A stretch of DNA of 64,000 bases from a bacterium (GTDB lineage: Bacteria > Sysuimicrobiota > Sysuimicrobiia > Sysuimicrobiales > Segetimicrobiaceae): assembly GCA_035307765.1 (NCBI GenBank), contig DATGHU010000005.1, positions 62,001 through 126,000 on the forward strand. The letters are read 5' to 3'. Positions 45,314 to 53,985 of the stretch are shown piece after piece (positions within the stretch are counted from its first letter, which is position 1; every line of letters starts with the position of its first letter). A program made the position numbers and the translations under genes. The notes under the pieces are model-generated. The model had not been told where the DNA came from. It did not search any database and saw nothing but the letters and a program-made list of their open reading frames with translations.

Positions 45314-46138
45314 CTACTTCTGGACGAAAGCGAAACACCGGCAGAACGCCGCTTCGCCGCCTTTAAAGCGGAACGGGAAGGCGCCGAACCACACCCGCAT
45401 GTTCAAGACCTCGTCGATCATCCCGCCGACATTCTCGACGTGGAACACCCCCCTGGGAAACAGGTAGGTATGGGTAGCCTGATACGCTTTGGGCCAGGGG
45501 AACGCCTTGTCGATCGGCATCCCGATCTTCTGCTCGACCTCTGGCACGAGGTCAGGGCGCGCCCGGCGCACGTTGGTATTAAATGGATGATCCGTCGAGA
45601 TGGCGTCGACGGCCAGCCAGCGGATCTTCCGAGCAAGGACCCAGTCGCAGAACTCCTGTTGCGGACCGGGGTGCTTGAGGAATGCCCGGGGCAGGTTGGC
45701 CTTTTCCCGGTTGCGGACCTTGTACCAGTCCTCGTTGTAGTAGTGGTGGTAGCCGGTGTGAATCACCAAGATATCCCCGCGCTGGATCCGGGTCTTGTAC
45801 TTGCGCTCCCACAACTCGAAGTGCTTCGGCCCATAGATGTCGTAGTCCCCCACGCCAAACTGCGCGAGGTCGACCACACACGCCGGACCGAACAGCTCGG
45901 CGAGCGGGATGCCCGCCACGTCGGGACCCGGGTCGTTGAAGTGGAGCGGTGAGTCGAGGTGCGTGGCGATGTGGTTTGTGCTGCTGATCAGTTGCGCGTT
46001 GACGCCCTCGAACGCCATCTTCTTGACCCACTTCACCGTTGGCCCTTCGTAGAAGGCGAACGGCGGAGAGTCCACGCTGAAGTTCTGAGAGAGATCGAGC
46101 ACGCGAAACCGGCTCATGTCCACTGGCTTGACCGCCAT
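45314..46138 (-). CDS. Cyclase family metal-dependent hydrolase (PF04199)
   Basis: 274 residues. Metal-binding signature NHIATHLDSPLHFN (about 55-68), a variant of HxGTHxDxPxHF, and GDILVIHTGYHHYY near 121. The family includes kynurenine formamidase, isatin hydrolase and other manganese or zinc enzymes that open amide or lactam bonds. Substrate not predictable; neighbours are a CoA-transferase downstream and fdrA upstream, so a nitrogen-containing cyclic acid is possible. Confidence 0.9.
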   Translation of the reverse strand: MAVKPVDMSRFRVLDLSQNFSVDSPPFAFYEGPTVKWVKKMAFEGVNAQLISSTNHIATHLDSPLHFNDPGPDVAGIPLAELFGPACVVDLAQFGVGDYDIYGPKHFELWERKYKTRIQRGDILVIHTGYHHYYNEDWYKVRNREKANLPRAFLKHPGPQQEFCDWVLARKIRWLAVDAISTDHPFNTNVRRARPDLVPEVEQKIGMPIDKAFPWPKAYQATHTYLFPRGVFHVENVGGMIDEVLNMRVWFGAFPFRFKGGEAAFCRCFAFVQK

Positions 46139-46226
46139 ATCCCACCCCTCCGCATGATTATTTCACCGCATCGGCCCCTGGTGCGTCGGACGCCGGCAGC
46201 CGCCCCCCCGGCCGATCGATGAGGAC

Positions 46227-48050
46227 TCACTCCAGCTTGGCCAGCAGGTCCAGCATCCTCCGATCCCCTTCCGCCGGCGGGCGCCAGTCCAGATCAATCA
46301 CCGACACGCCCTGTGCGCGGAGGCTCTCGGCGAAGAGCGGCAGCCCGACGTTCACGACCCGAGGCGCTCCGTCGAGGAGCCCGACCCCCGTGGTGGACCG
46401 CTCGGGCCCGGGGGGCCCGGCCGGCGCAGCAGGACCCACCCCGCCGTGATCTTCGCTCCGCGGAGCGGCGGGCACGCTCCAGGCCGCCCCGAGCGCCCGC
46501 CTCCCCGCATCGCCGGCGAGAATGGCCCCCGCCAGCGCCGCTGCGCGCGCGTTGCTCTCTTCAACCAGCACCCCGGCGGCTTCGAGGCGGGCGACCTGTC
46601 GCGTTCGGTTCTGGGGATCCTCGTCCGTCCCGCAGACGCTGGCGACCACGACCAGCCCCCGTCCCGCCGTCCCGGCCAGACGGCCGGCCGCCTCGATCAC
46701 GGGGGCCAGGGTCGCGGCCGGATCCGCGTGCACGCCCTCGCCCAAGACGACGTCGAGCAGGATGACGCCCGTCTGGGGGTCGGCCGCCTCCTGCATCAGG
46801 CGCCCGGCGCGCAGCGTCGGGTCGAGCATCGGGTGCAGGCGCCCGACCGTGAACTCGTCCGCGCCGAGGTCGAGTACGGTGTGCGCTCGGCTCCGTCCGT
46901 GAGAGGCCAGCGGTTGCCCGCCGCCGCCCGACACGTTGGTGTGGAGGGGACGGAGCACGGAGTGGAGCAGTCCCACCGCCTCCGCCCCGAGCGTCCCGCC
47001 GCTGTAGAGGGCGCGCAGGTAGCGCTGCGAGGGTGCCAGTCTGGCTCGGGCCGCATCCGCGCGTGGTACGGCGGAGCTCCACCAGACCGCCGGTTCATCA
47101 AGACCCCGAACGGTCCCCCCGGCCAGCCGCACGGCGATTGCGCCCGCCTGCTCGAGCGTCGCCACGGGGTACAGCACCCCCGGGGCGTGCGCGGGGGGGG
47201 ACCCGACGAACGCGATCACCGCCGGCTTCCCGATCGCAGCGGCGTGCGCCAGGAGCCGCGCGGCGACCGCCGGATCGGGCGGCTTGGAGACCACGACGAT
47301 CACCGTGGTGGCGGGGTCGCGGCCGAGGAGCGTGAGACCGTCGAGCATCCCAACCCCCCCCACCGACGCACTCAGGTCCCGCCCGCCGGCGCCGAGCGCG
47401 TGCGAGATTCCGCCGCCCAACCGGTGCACGAGGCTCGCCACCTCCTGCAGTCCGGTCCCCGCGGCGGCGGCGAGGCCGATCGACCCCCGCCGCACGCGGT
47501 TCGCGAATCCGAGCGCCGCACCGCCGATCATCGCCGTGCCGCAGTCCGGTCCCATGCACAGCCGGCCCCGGCGCCGGCCGGCCTGCTTCAGCCGGACCTC
47601 CTCGGCGATCGGGACGTTGTCGCTGAACAGCATCACGTGCAGCCCGACCTCCAGAGCCTCGCGCGCCGCCGACCCGGCAAACCGGCCCGGCACGGAGATG
47701 AGCGCAAGGTTGGCCCCCGGCAGCAGCCGCACCGCACCGGCCGCGGTCCTGGGGCGGTAGGCCCGGGCGGCACCATCGCCGGGCGGGGGGCGGAGCAGCG
47801 CGTCCAAGGACGCCAGCGCGGCCTCGACCTGCTCCAGCGCCTCCCCGCGCACGACGGCGACGAGGTCGTCGACCGTGGCGCCGACTCCGGGGTCGAGTCC
47901 GGCCTGGCGCAGAAGATCCAGATTCGCCTCGGTACCCATCACCACCCCGGCCTCGGCGATCCCGGGGAGACCGCGCAGCGCCTGCTGCGCCCGCATCAGG
48001 GTGACGGAGTCGACGTACGCGCTCCGCCGCAGGGTACTTCGGATGATCAT
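46227..48050 (-). CDS. fdrA: FdrA-like protein (oxamate carbamoyltransferase-like subunit)
   Basis: 607 residues from the ATG at 48050. Succinyl-CoA synthetase-like fold: N-terminal SYVDSVTLM-type region (SAYVDSVTLMRAQQAL), GANLALISVPGRFA near 118, GPDCGTAMIGG near 169, GTGLQEVASLVHRLGGGISHALG near 196, and a segment with LHTNVSGGGG. The C-terminus (VVNVGLPLFAESLRAQGV, DLDWRPPAEGD) is a small extra module also seen in long FdrA proteins. E. coli FdrA is part of oxamate carbamoyltransferase. AllH-like protein is encoded nearby; AllG is missing, so the reaction here is uncertain. Confidence 0.88.
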   Translation of the reverse strand: MIIRSTLRRSAYVDSVTLMRAQQALRGLPGIAEAGVVMGTEANLDLLRQAGLDPGVGATVDDLVAVVRGEALEQVEAALASLDALLRPPPGDGAARAYRPRTAAGAVRLLPGANLALISVPGRFAGSAAREALEVGLHVMLFSDNVPIAEEVRLKQAGRRRGRLCMGPDCGTAMIGGAALGFANRVRRGSIGLAAAAGTGLQEVASLVHRLGGGISHALGAGGRDLSASVGGVGMLDGLTLLGRDPATTVIVVVSKPPDPAVAARLLAHAAAIGKPAVIAFVGSPPAHAPGVLYPVATLEQAGAIAVRLAGGTVRGLDEPAVWWSSAVPRADAARARLAPSQRYLRALYSGGTLGAEAVGLLHSVLRPLHTNVSGGGGQPLASHGRSRAHTVLDLGADEFTVGRLHPMLDPTLRAGRLMQEAADPQTGVILLDVVLGEGVHADPAATLAPVIEAAGRLAGTAGRGLVVVASVCGTDEDPQNRTRQVARLEAAGVLVEESNARAAALAGAILAGDAGRRALGAAWSVPAAPRSEDHGGVGPAAPAGPPGPERSTTGVGLLDGAPRVVNVGLPLFAESLRAQGVSVIDLDWRPPAEGDRRMLDLLAKLE

Positions 48051-48088
48051 CGGACTCACCGACCGATCGGCCCGTTCCACCGCCGGCC

Positions 48089-49228
48089 TTAGGCCCGCGG
48101 GTCGAACTCCAGCACGCTCAACCCCCGGTACCGATCGATCGCGTACACGGTGCCGCGCGTGTCGACAAATACGTCGTTGGTCTGGGGGACCGGCCGGTCT
48201 CGGGCGGCCGGAGGGACATACACCCCCACCTCCTTCGGCTGATAGGGGTTGGAAATGTCGACGGCCCGGATGCCGCCGCTGAACCACGCGAGGAAGACGA
48301 CGTTGTCCGCGCGGATGTGTTCCCACGGCTGATGCGCGCCAAATCGGTGCCCGGGAACCACCAGCCCGGCCGGATCCGCGTGATAGGTGGCGACGGGAAC
48401 CGGCCGCGCCTCGTGCGTGATGTCCAACACCCACATAAACGCCGGCGGGTCCTCCAGCACGTCGTCGGTGACGTCCTCGTCCGTCACCACGGCAAACCGG
48501 CGGCCCCGGATCGCATGGGGCACGGGCAGAAAGGTGTGGGTGGGCGAGGTGTAGGGCGGATTCCAGGCCGCTCCCCCCACCGTCCGCGGCTGCCGGGGAT
48601 CGGAGATGTCGACGATCACGGCGCCCATGCGGCCGCACGCTGCGTAGGCCCGCTCCCCCCGCGCCAGCGCCAGGTGCACCCAGTAGTGCTCGCCCGAAGG
48701 GGGGGTACCCGCATCCGCGGCGCGCTGTCCGGGCAGCCACCACTGTCCGACGAGCGAAGGGCGGCGGGGGTCGGCGAGGTCCAGGATGGCGAGGATGTTC
48801 GAGCGGAACCCCTCCCATTCGGTCGACACGAACGCGTGGGTCCCCTGGAGGTCGAATCGGTGCACACCGCGCGCGTGGGTCCGGAAAAACGCGATCTCCC
48901 GCGGGCGACTCCGGTCGGCGATGTCGAACAACTTGAGCCCAACCGCGGGCGCGCGCCGGACGTCGCCCGGCGGAAAGCGCTCATAGTTCACCAGCATGAC
49001 GTCGCCGATGACGCGCACCTTATGCGAATGGATGTCGCCCGGAACGGGCACCTCGGCGACCAGGCGCGGAGAAGTGGGATCCGCCACGTCGATGATGCTC
49101 GTGCCGTACGGCGGGGCCATGTGAGCGATGTACGCGTACCGCCCCTCCACCACGACCTGGCCACCGCCGGGCAGATCCAGGTACCCGATCCGTGTGAACC
49201 CCGCGCCCGCTTCCGTGGATCTCGCCAT
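48089..49228 (-). CDS. LVIVD-repeat beta-propeller protein
   Basis: 379 residues from the ATG at 49228 (AGGAG about 12 nt upstream; the frame opens at 49312). Repeats of the type xxxDIxDPxxPxxV occur at least six times: SIIDVADPTSPRLV, LFDIADRSRPREI, ILDLADPRRPSLV, IVDISDPRQPRTV, VLDITHEARPVPV, AVDISNPYQPKEV. These form a beta-propeller. No signal peptide is evident at this start. Function unknown; it is 38 nt upstream of fdrA and probably in its transcription unit. May be a lactonase-like or binding propeller. Confidence 0.85.
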   Translation of the reverse strand: MARSTEAGAGFTRIGYLDLPGGGQVVVEGRYAYIAHMAPPYGTSIIDVADPTSPRLVAEVPVPGDIHSHKVRVIGDVMLVNYERFPPGDVRRAPAVGLKLFDIADRSRPREIAFFRTHARGVHRFDLQGTHAFVSTEWEGFRSNILAILDLADPRRPSLVGQWWLPGQRAADAGTPPSGEHYWVHLALARGERAYAACGRMGAVIVDISDPRQPRTVGGAAWNPPYTSPTHTFLPVPHAIRGRRFAVVTDEDVTDDVLEDPPAFMWVLDITHEARPVPVATYHADPAGLVVPGHRFGAHQPWEHIRADNVVFLAWFSGGIRAVDISNPYQPKEVGVYVPPAARDRPVPQTNDVFVDTRGTVYAIDRYRGLSVLEFDPRA

Positions 49229-49590
49229 CAGGCTGCTCGCTCCTCTCGTCCGCCATGATTCCGGCCCGGGCCGCCGGAACGCCGCTGCGGGGTCAAGGAT
49301 TCGCCCCGGCACGTCCCGCGCAGGCGTGTGACCTCAGCGACGCGGCGGGATCGAAGATCCAGAATTGAGGGACGCGCGAAGGGTCAGGACCACGGTGTCT
49401 TCGACTACCCCCCGACGATCTCCACCTTCTGACGTATTCGTTCTCGATCGTGTTTCCCCATCCATTCAGCCGCCGCGACGACGAGTCGCGGCCGCCGATC
49501 GATCCCCCACGATACGTCGAGCCCCGGAGATGGGCCGTATATCCGTCGATATGCCTTCGGAGGAGTAGGCGCGGTCGGAGCGGCCGATCG
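49229..49590. other. 362-bp intergenic region with an inverted repeat
   Basis: Between the cupin and LVIVD genes, both leftward. It has a perfect 8-bp inverted repeat GCCGCGAC/GTCGCGGC with a 5-nt loop (49472-49492), without T tract. No believable gene; a slightly less GC-rich patch (49365-49450) shows nothing I can name. Confidence 0.4.
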
Positions 49591-50001
49591 CTACCGGGGG
49601 GGCGCCGCCCAGGGCTTCTCCACGAACACCGTCCCGGCTTCGTCCTTGCTCGGGCAGTCGCCGTAGGTGAAAATCAGCTCGGCCGTCTCGGTTTCGCTCA
49701 GGTTCTCCAAGCCATGGATGACACCGGGTGGAACGAACACAAACTGGTTCTCGGTCACGGTGTACTCGGTGCGCTCTGCGCCCATGTACAGCTTCAACTT
49801 CCCTTTCCGGATAAAAAACGACGCTTCGCACGAATGGTAGTGGGCCTGATTGCGGCCCCTCGGGGGAATCGTCGTCCGTCCCATCGTGACGGTGGTCGAG
49901 TGGACGCTGTGTTTGTCGATCCCAAAGGCGATGACGAGGGGCGGTTCGTAGCCCACATCCTTGTGCATGTGCTCCGAATCGACGATGGCGAACTTCGCCA
50001 T
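49591..50001 (-). CDS. Single-domain cupin protein
   Basis: 136 residues from the ATG at 50001 with GGGAGGTG about 7 nt upstream. One cupin_2 barrel: motif 1 QAHYHSCEASFFIRKGKLKL (metal ligands His, His, Glu, near residues 53-72) and motif 2 ending VPPGVIHGLENL near 91-103. The metal ligand set looks intact. Such proteins are often dioxygenases, isomerases or sugar-binding sensors; nothing here decides which. It may head the operon that continues with the LVIVD and fdrA genes, although 362 bp separate them. Confidence 0.88.
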   Translation of the reverse strand: MAKFAIVDSEHMHKDVGYEPPLVIAFGIDKHSVHSTTVTMGRTTIPPRGRNQAHYHSCEASFFIRKGKLKLYMGAERTEYTVTENQFVFVPPGVIHGLENLSETETAELIFTYGDCPSKDEAGTVFVEKPWAAPPR

Positions 50002-50303
50002 GGTGAACACCTCCCTCCCTCGAGGCGGGGTGTTGCCTCGGCACCCACGTTTTGTATGCCCGGCGAATTTATCCTGCCCCCTTCCCCACGAATCGCTTCG
50101 CGTCGCACGCCCCGGTGGCCCCCCACGACCCGCAGGGGTGGGCGGATCCGCTTCCGGGATGCCGGCCGGCGCGCCCGGTCTGCTACAATCGGACGTATGA
50201 TGGTTCTCTCTGCGCCACCTATGCACAGGAGGACCGCGGACGCGTCCAACGTCGTGATCACCTGCCCGGGTCACCGGCGGGGTAAATCCCGGAGGGATGG
50301 GTG
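50002..50303. other. 302-bp divergent intergenic region
   Basis: Separates the leftward cupin gene from the rightward VOC gene. A good -10 (TACAAT, 50184-50189) faces the VOC gene, but I see no matching -35. No coding frame of its own. Confidence 0.4.
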
Positions 50304-50747
50304 ATGGGGGAGGTGCCCGATTCCGCCTGGTCGGACGTCCCCGGGGTGATCCGGATTCACCACGTGGGTATTGTGGTGCGGGACGCAGAGGAGGCCGCGG
50401 AGACCTACGCGCGTGCGCTCGGCCTCGAACCGATCGTCCTCGAGGACTATCGAGAGGTGGCGCGCGTGGCGTTCCTCCGCGCGGGCGAAACACTCCTGGA
50501 GTTGATTCAACCCGTGACCGAGGGGACGCTTTGGTCCGACGCCCTCCGCGATCGCGGCGAGGGGGTCCACCACCTCGCCCTCGAGGTGATCGACCTGCGG
50601 ACGGCGATGACGGCGCTGGAGGCTTCCGGCGTCGGAACCCTCGCCTCTCGCCCGCAGCGGGCGCCGGGGGATACCCTCAGCATCTACCTGGACCCCGCCG
50701 CCACGGGCGGAACGCTGATTGAATTGGTGCAGCAGATTCGCGCCTGA
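50304..50747 (+). CDS. VOC family protein, methylmalonyl-CoA epimerase-like
   Basis: 147 residues from the ATG at 50304 (GGAGG 8 nt upstream). Vicinal-oxygen-chelate fold: IRIHHVGIVVRDAEEA near residue 17 with the first metal His, LLELIQP near 64, GEGVHHLALEV near 86 with the second His, and GGTLIELVQ near the C-terminus with the metal Glu. The order and length match methylmalonyl-CoA epimerase, which interconverts R and S methylmalonyl-CoA, but no mutase is adjacent; a glyoxalase/dioxygenase-type role remains possible. Confidence 0.85.
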   Translation: MGEVPDSAWSDVPGVIRIHHVGIVVRDAEEAAETYARALGLEPIVLEDYREVARVAFLRAGETLLELIQPVTEGTLWSDALRDRGEGVHHLALEVIDLRTAMTALEASGVGTLASRPQRAPGDTLSIYLDPAATGGTLIELVQQIRA

Positions 50748-50801
50748 GCCATCCCCGGCGAGCGCTCCGCCGGACGAGCGCGGGCGGCCGGGCCGACCGG
50801 A

Positions 50802-52199
50802 CTAACGGGGGCGCCGCTGCCGCGTCCGTGAGCGGGTGCCTTCGGGCCGGCGAGTCGGCGCCCGCCGACCGTCCGTCCGCGCCAGGGCGATTTCCCCACG
50901 AAGCGAGTCCACAAACTGCCGCGCGGTCCGACAGGAGTGGCCGTTGTGCCACTGCGACCACAGCAGCGCGCGGTGCCGGACTTCCTCCGCCGGCAGGCGC
51001 ACGCCGCACCGGGCAGCCAGCACCTCGGCGATCCTCAGGTAGCGGTCCTGATCCGGAATGAGAAACGGCACGTGGATCCCGAACCGATCCGCCAGCGAGA
51101 GCTTCTCCTGGACGGTTTCGTCACTGTGCACGTCGTCGTCGACCGCGGGCCTCTGGCGGTCGCTGAACCACTCCCGCACCAGGCGCCGGCGGTTACTGGT
51201 TGCGTACAGCACCACGTTCTCTGGACGAACCTCCACGCTCCCCTCCAGGGCCGCCTTGAGCGCCTTGTACTGCGTCTCGTGCTCTTCGAACGACAGATCG
51301 TCGACGAACAAGACGAACCGTTCCCGTCGGCCGCGGAGCGGAGCGATGATCTGCGGGTAGTCGCCGAGATCCTCCTTGGCCACTTCGATCAGGCGGAGGC
51401 CCCGGCCGTGAAACTCGGTGAGCAGCGCCTTCACCGTGGAGGACTTGCCCGTGCCTCGATCCCCATAGAGGAGGACGTTGTTGGCGGGGAGCCCCGCGAC
51501 AAACTGGCGGGTGTTGGTCACCACCGGCTGACGCTCCATCGCATAGCCGACAAGGTCGTCGAGGGAAACGGGATCCGGGGCGGCGATGCCTTCGAGCCGA
51601 CCCCCGCCCGAATGGAGCCAGCGAAAGGCGCGGTACCGGCCAAAGAGTCCGACGCCGTGTGCCTCAAAATACCCCGCGAGATCCCGGACCAGTCCCCTCC
51701 AGTCCTTGGCCCCGGCGATGCGCCGCATCATCCGATGCTGCGCCGACCGATGCTCGGATCCGGCAAGCGGCCGGAACCGCTTCCACGCCACTCGCGGGAT
51801 CCCGCTGAGGCGGGCCACCGCGCCGGCGATCGACGTGCCGTCTAAAGCGTGGCATCGTTGAAGCGACGCGAGGTCCGCCCGGGTCTGTGCGATGAGCGCC
51901 GGCCCGATGGCCGACACGCCGACGCGCTCCGCCTTGTGGCTGAAGGGGTTCTCATCGGTCAGGAGGCGCCGCAGCAGATGGGACTGCCAAGCGTCTCCGA
52001 CGGGCGGCTCGCTGGCGAGCTCAACCTCCGCCGCAAGGAGCGTAAACAGCCGTCCGTAGGCAGCGACCACGCGGGCGGGATCCGGCGATGGGACGGCGAG
52101 CAACTCCATGAGCTCGAGCCAGAGGCGCCCGGCCGTATCATCGAGTACGCCGCGCAGGACGGACAGCGCACCCGCTGCGGCGCGCGCCGCCTGATACAC
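50802..52199 (-). CDS. DUF815 P-loop ATPase
   Basis: About 465 residues. I take the GTG at 52199, where conserved-looking sequence begins (YQAARAAAGALSVLRG); the frame is open to 52346 without a ribosome-binding site, so the start is uncertain. N-terminal helical part, then the ATPase: Walker A LLYGDRGTGKSS, Walker B VLFVDDLSFEE, sensor ATSNRRRLV, and LADRFGIHVPF, typical of DUF815. This AAA+-like family is widespread but uncharacterised. Stand-alone gene. Confidence 0.88.
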   Translation of the reverse strand: MYQAARAAAGALSVLRGVLDDTAGRLWLELMELLAVPSPDPARVVAAYGRLFTLLAAEVELASEPPVGDAWQSHLLRRLLTDENPFSHKAERVGVSAIGPALIAQTRADLASLQRCHALDGTSIAGAVARLSGIPRVAWKRFRPLAGSEHRSAQHRMMRRIAGAKDWRGLVRDLAGYFEAHGVGLFGRYRAFRWLHSGGGRLEGIAAPDPVSLDDLVGYAMERQPVVTNTRQFVAGLPANNVLLYGDRGTGKSSTVKALLTEFHGRGLRLIEVAKEDLGDYPQIIAPLRGRRERFVLFVDDLSFEEHETQYKALKAALEGSVEVRPENVVLYATSNRRRLVREWFSDRQRPAVDDDVHSDETVQEKLSLADRFGIHVPFLIPDQDRYLRIAEVLAARCGVRLPAEEVRHRALLWSQWHNGHSCRTARQFVDSLRGEIALARTDGRRAPTRRPEGTRSRTRQRRPR

Positions 52200-52457
52200 G
52201 GCGTGCGGCCGGCGGGTGGTTATGGCGTCTTCGTCGCGGCGCAAATCGTGCGCTTCGTCGGCGACGTCTCGACTTCCGGGGAAATGGATGGGCGCAATCG
52301 GGGCACCGCGCCCGCGCCGAGGGCACCCGCATCCCCCGACCGGCACGACCCTTCCCGCTCCTGGACGGGCCCGTGGATCGTGCCGGGCCCCGCCCCGTTC
52401 CCCCTCACCCGCTCCATCGGACCGTCCCCCCCGTCCGCCGGTGTCGACCCCTGGACC

Positions 52458-52480
52458 GCGCCCGCCGCTTCGGCGGGCGC
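52458..52480. terminator. Strong GC hairpin between thrC and the DUF815 gene
   Basis: GCGCCCGCCG-CTT-CGGCGGGCGC: a perfect 10-bp stem with a 3-nt loop, 32 nt past the threonine synthase stop. No T tract on either strand. Position and stability suggest transcription termination or mRNA 3' end protection. Confidence 0.45.
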
Positions 52481-52512
52481 CTAGGGGTTCGTCGCCGGTG
52501 AGACCCCTCCTG

Positions 52513-53736
52513 TCACGCCCGGCCGCTCAGCGGCGCCGGCGGGTGGGCCGGCTCAAACGTGGGCAGGGTCGGGTGAATCAGGTCGACATATTTCATGCCC
52601 GCTCCGGTGTTGAACAGGACCACCCGCTCGTCGGAACGGATCAGCCCGTCCTGGACCAGCGCCTTCAGCGCCGAGTACGTGGCCGCTCCCTCCGGGCAGG
52701 CGAACAATCCTTCCGCGCGGGCGAGTTCTTGCATATCGGCCAGGATCTGCTCGTCCGTTACCGCATACGACGTCCCGCCGCTGTCGCGGACGGCCTGCAG
52801 GATCAGATAGTCCCCGATCGCCTCGGGCACGCGGAGCCCTGCGGCGACGGTGTGGGCGTCCTTCCACGGCTCCGCATGTTCTCGCCCATCCCGGTGTGCG
52901 CGCACCATGGGCGCGCAGCCCGCCGCCTGCACGATGACCATCCGCGGGCGCTGGGCGCCGATCCACCCCAACGTCTGCATCTCGTCGAAGGCCTTCCACA
53001 TGCCAACGATCCCCGTCCCGCCTCCGGTCGGGTAGATGATCACGTCCGGCAGGCTCCATCCGAACTGTTCGGCCAGTTCATACCCCATCGTTTTTTTGCC
53101 CTCAACGCGGTAGGGCTCCTTGAGCGTTGACATGTCAAACCAGCCCTGCGCCTCGACCCCACCACGCAGGCTTCGGCCGGCGTCGTTGATCAGCCCGCGG
53201 ATCAGAAAGGTGTGTGCGCCGCACACATCGCACTCCACCTGGTTCACGTGCGGCACGTCGACCGGCATCACCAGATAGAGGTCGATGCCGGCCCGAGCGC
53301 AGTAAGCCGACGCCGCCGATCCCGCATTCCCCGCCGACGGCATCGACGCCATGCGGACCCCGAGCTCCTTGGCCTTGCTCACGGCCGTGGAGAGCCCGCG
53401 CGCCTTGAACGAGCCCGTGGGATTGAGCCCCTCTTCCTTCACGAAGACGTGGGTGAGCCCCAGCCGCTTTCCGATCGCGCGAAGAGGCAGCAGGGGCGTC
53501 ATCCCTTCCCCGAGCGTCATCACGTTCGCCGGGTCGTCGATCGGCATCAGCTCGCGGTAGCGCCACATCGATAGCTCGCGGCCCGCGAACTGCTCGCGCG
53601 ACACCTCGGCGCGGACCCGGTCCAGGTCGTAGCGGGGGAACAGCACTTTGCCGCACCGGGGACACACGTTGTGCAGTTCCTGCGCGGAATACTGCGCGTG
53701 ACAGTGGGTGCACTCCAGGTGGTGCAGGTATCCCAT
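52513..53736 (-). CDS. thrC: Threonine synthase
   Basis: 407 residues from the ATG at 53736 (the frame opens at 53775). N-terminal zinc ribbon with CTHC (9-12) and CPRC (25-28), found in one branch of threonine synthases. PLP-dependent fold: TLGEGMTPLLP near 74, PLP lysine 111 in NPTGSFKARG, SAGNAGSAASAYCARAG near 147, YPTGGGTGIVGMW near 248. Converts O-phosphohomoserine to threonine; related cysteate and pyridoxal enzymes are less likely given the zinc ribbon. Homoserine genes are not in the window. It has its own promoter region (53795-53855). Confidence 0.9.
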   Translation of the reverse strand: MGYLHHLECTHCHAQYSAQELHNVCPRCGKVLFPRYDLDRVRAEVSREQFAGRELSMWRYRELMPIDDPANVMTLGEGMTPLLPLRAIGKRLGLTHVFVKEEGLNPTGSFKARGLSTAVSKAKELGVRMASMPSAGNAGSAASAYCARAGIDLYLVMPVDVPHVNQVECDVCGAHTFLIRGLINDAGRSLRGGVEAQGWFDMSTLKEPYRVEGKKTMGYELAEQFGWSLPDVIIYPTGGGTGIVGMWKAFDEMQTLGWIGAQRPRMVIVQAAGCAPMVRAHRDGREHAEPWKDAHTVAAGLRVPEAIGDYLILQAVRDSGGTSYAVTDEQILADMQELARAEGLFACPEGAATYSALKALVQDGLIRSDERVVLFNTGAGMKYVDLIHPTLPTFEPAHPPAPLSGRA

Positions 53737-53794
53737 GAGACCCCCCCAAGCGAAAAGGCCCGCGCCCGGGGGCACGGACCATCAACTGGCAGGT

Positions 53795-53823
53795 ATTATA
53801 TCATAAACGCTCAGCGTTTGGAA
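53795..53823 (-). promoter_or_regulatory. Promoter of thrC with an operator-like repeat in the spacer
   Basis: Minus strand: -35 TTCCAA (53818-53823), 17-nt spacer, -10 TATAAT (53795-53800). The spacer is nearly filled by the inverted repeat AAACGC-TCA-GCGTTT (53805-53819), placed where a bound repressor would block RNA polymerase. The transcript would start about 50 nt before the thrC ATG. Confidence 0.6.
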
Positions 53824-53834
53824 GAGGCAGATGA

Positions 53835-53855
53835 GGTCTATCGACACAATAGACC
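53835..53855. repeat. Second inverted repeat upstream of the thrC promoter
   Basis: GGTCTAT-CGACACA-ATAGACC, perfect 7-bp arms with a 7-nt spacer, 12 nt upstream of the -35. It differs in sequence from the repeat inside the promoter, so a second DNA-binding protein or dimer site is possible. Confidence 0.5.
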
Positions 53856-53985
53856 ACACCGACATCGATGAAAATGCCGTTGCAAATCACTCCTGTCGCG
53901 CTTTCCACCGGAATTTCCCGTAGACATCGACTGGGGTGCGAAGGGAGTGTCCCGCGCCGGCCGCGGTCGAAGAGCTGGGTAGCGG

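Noticed and set aside
46446-48092. 548-codon rightward frame
   Set aside because: Antisense to fdrA; low-complexity Arg/Gly sequence.
53737-53800. T-box leader for thrC
   Set aside because: The leader after the predicted start is only about 50 nt, too short for a T-box.
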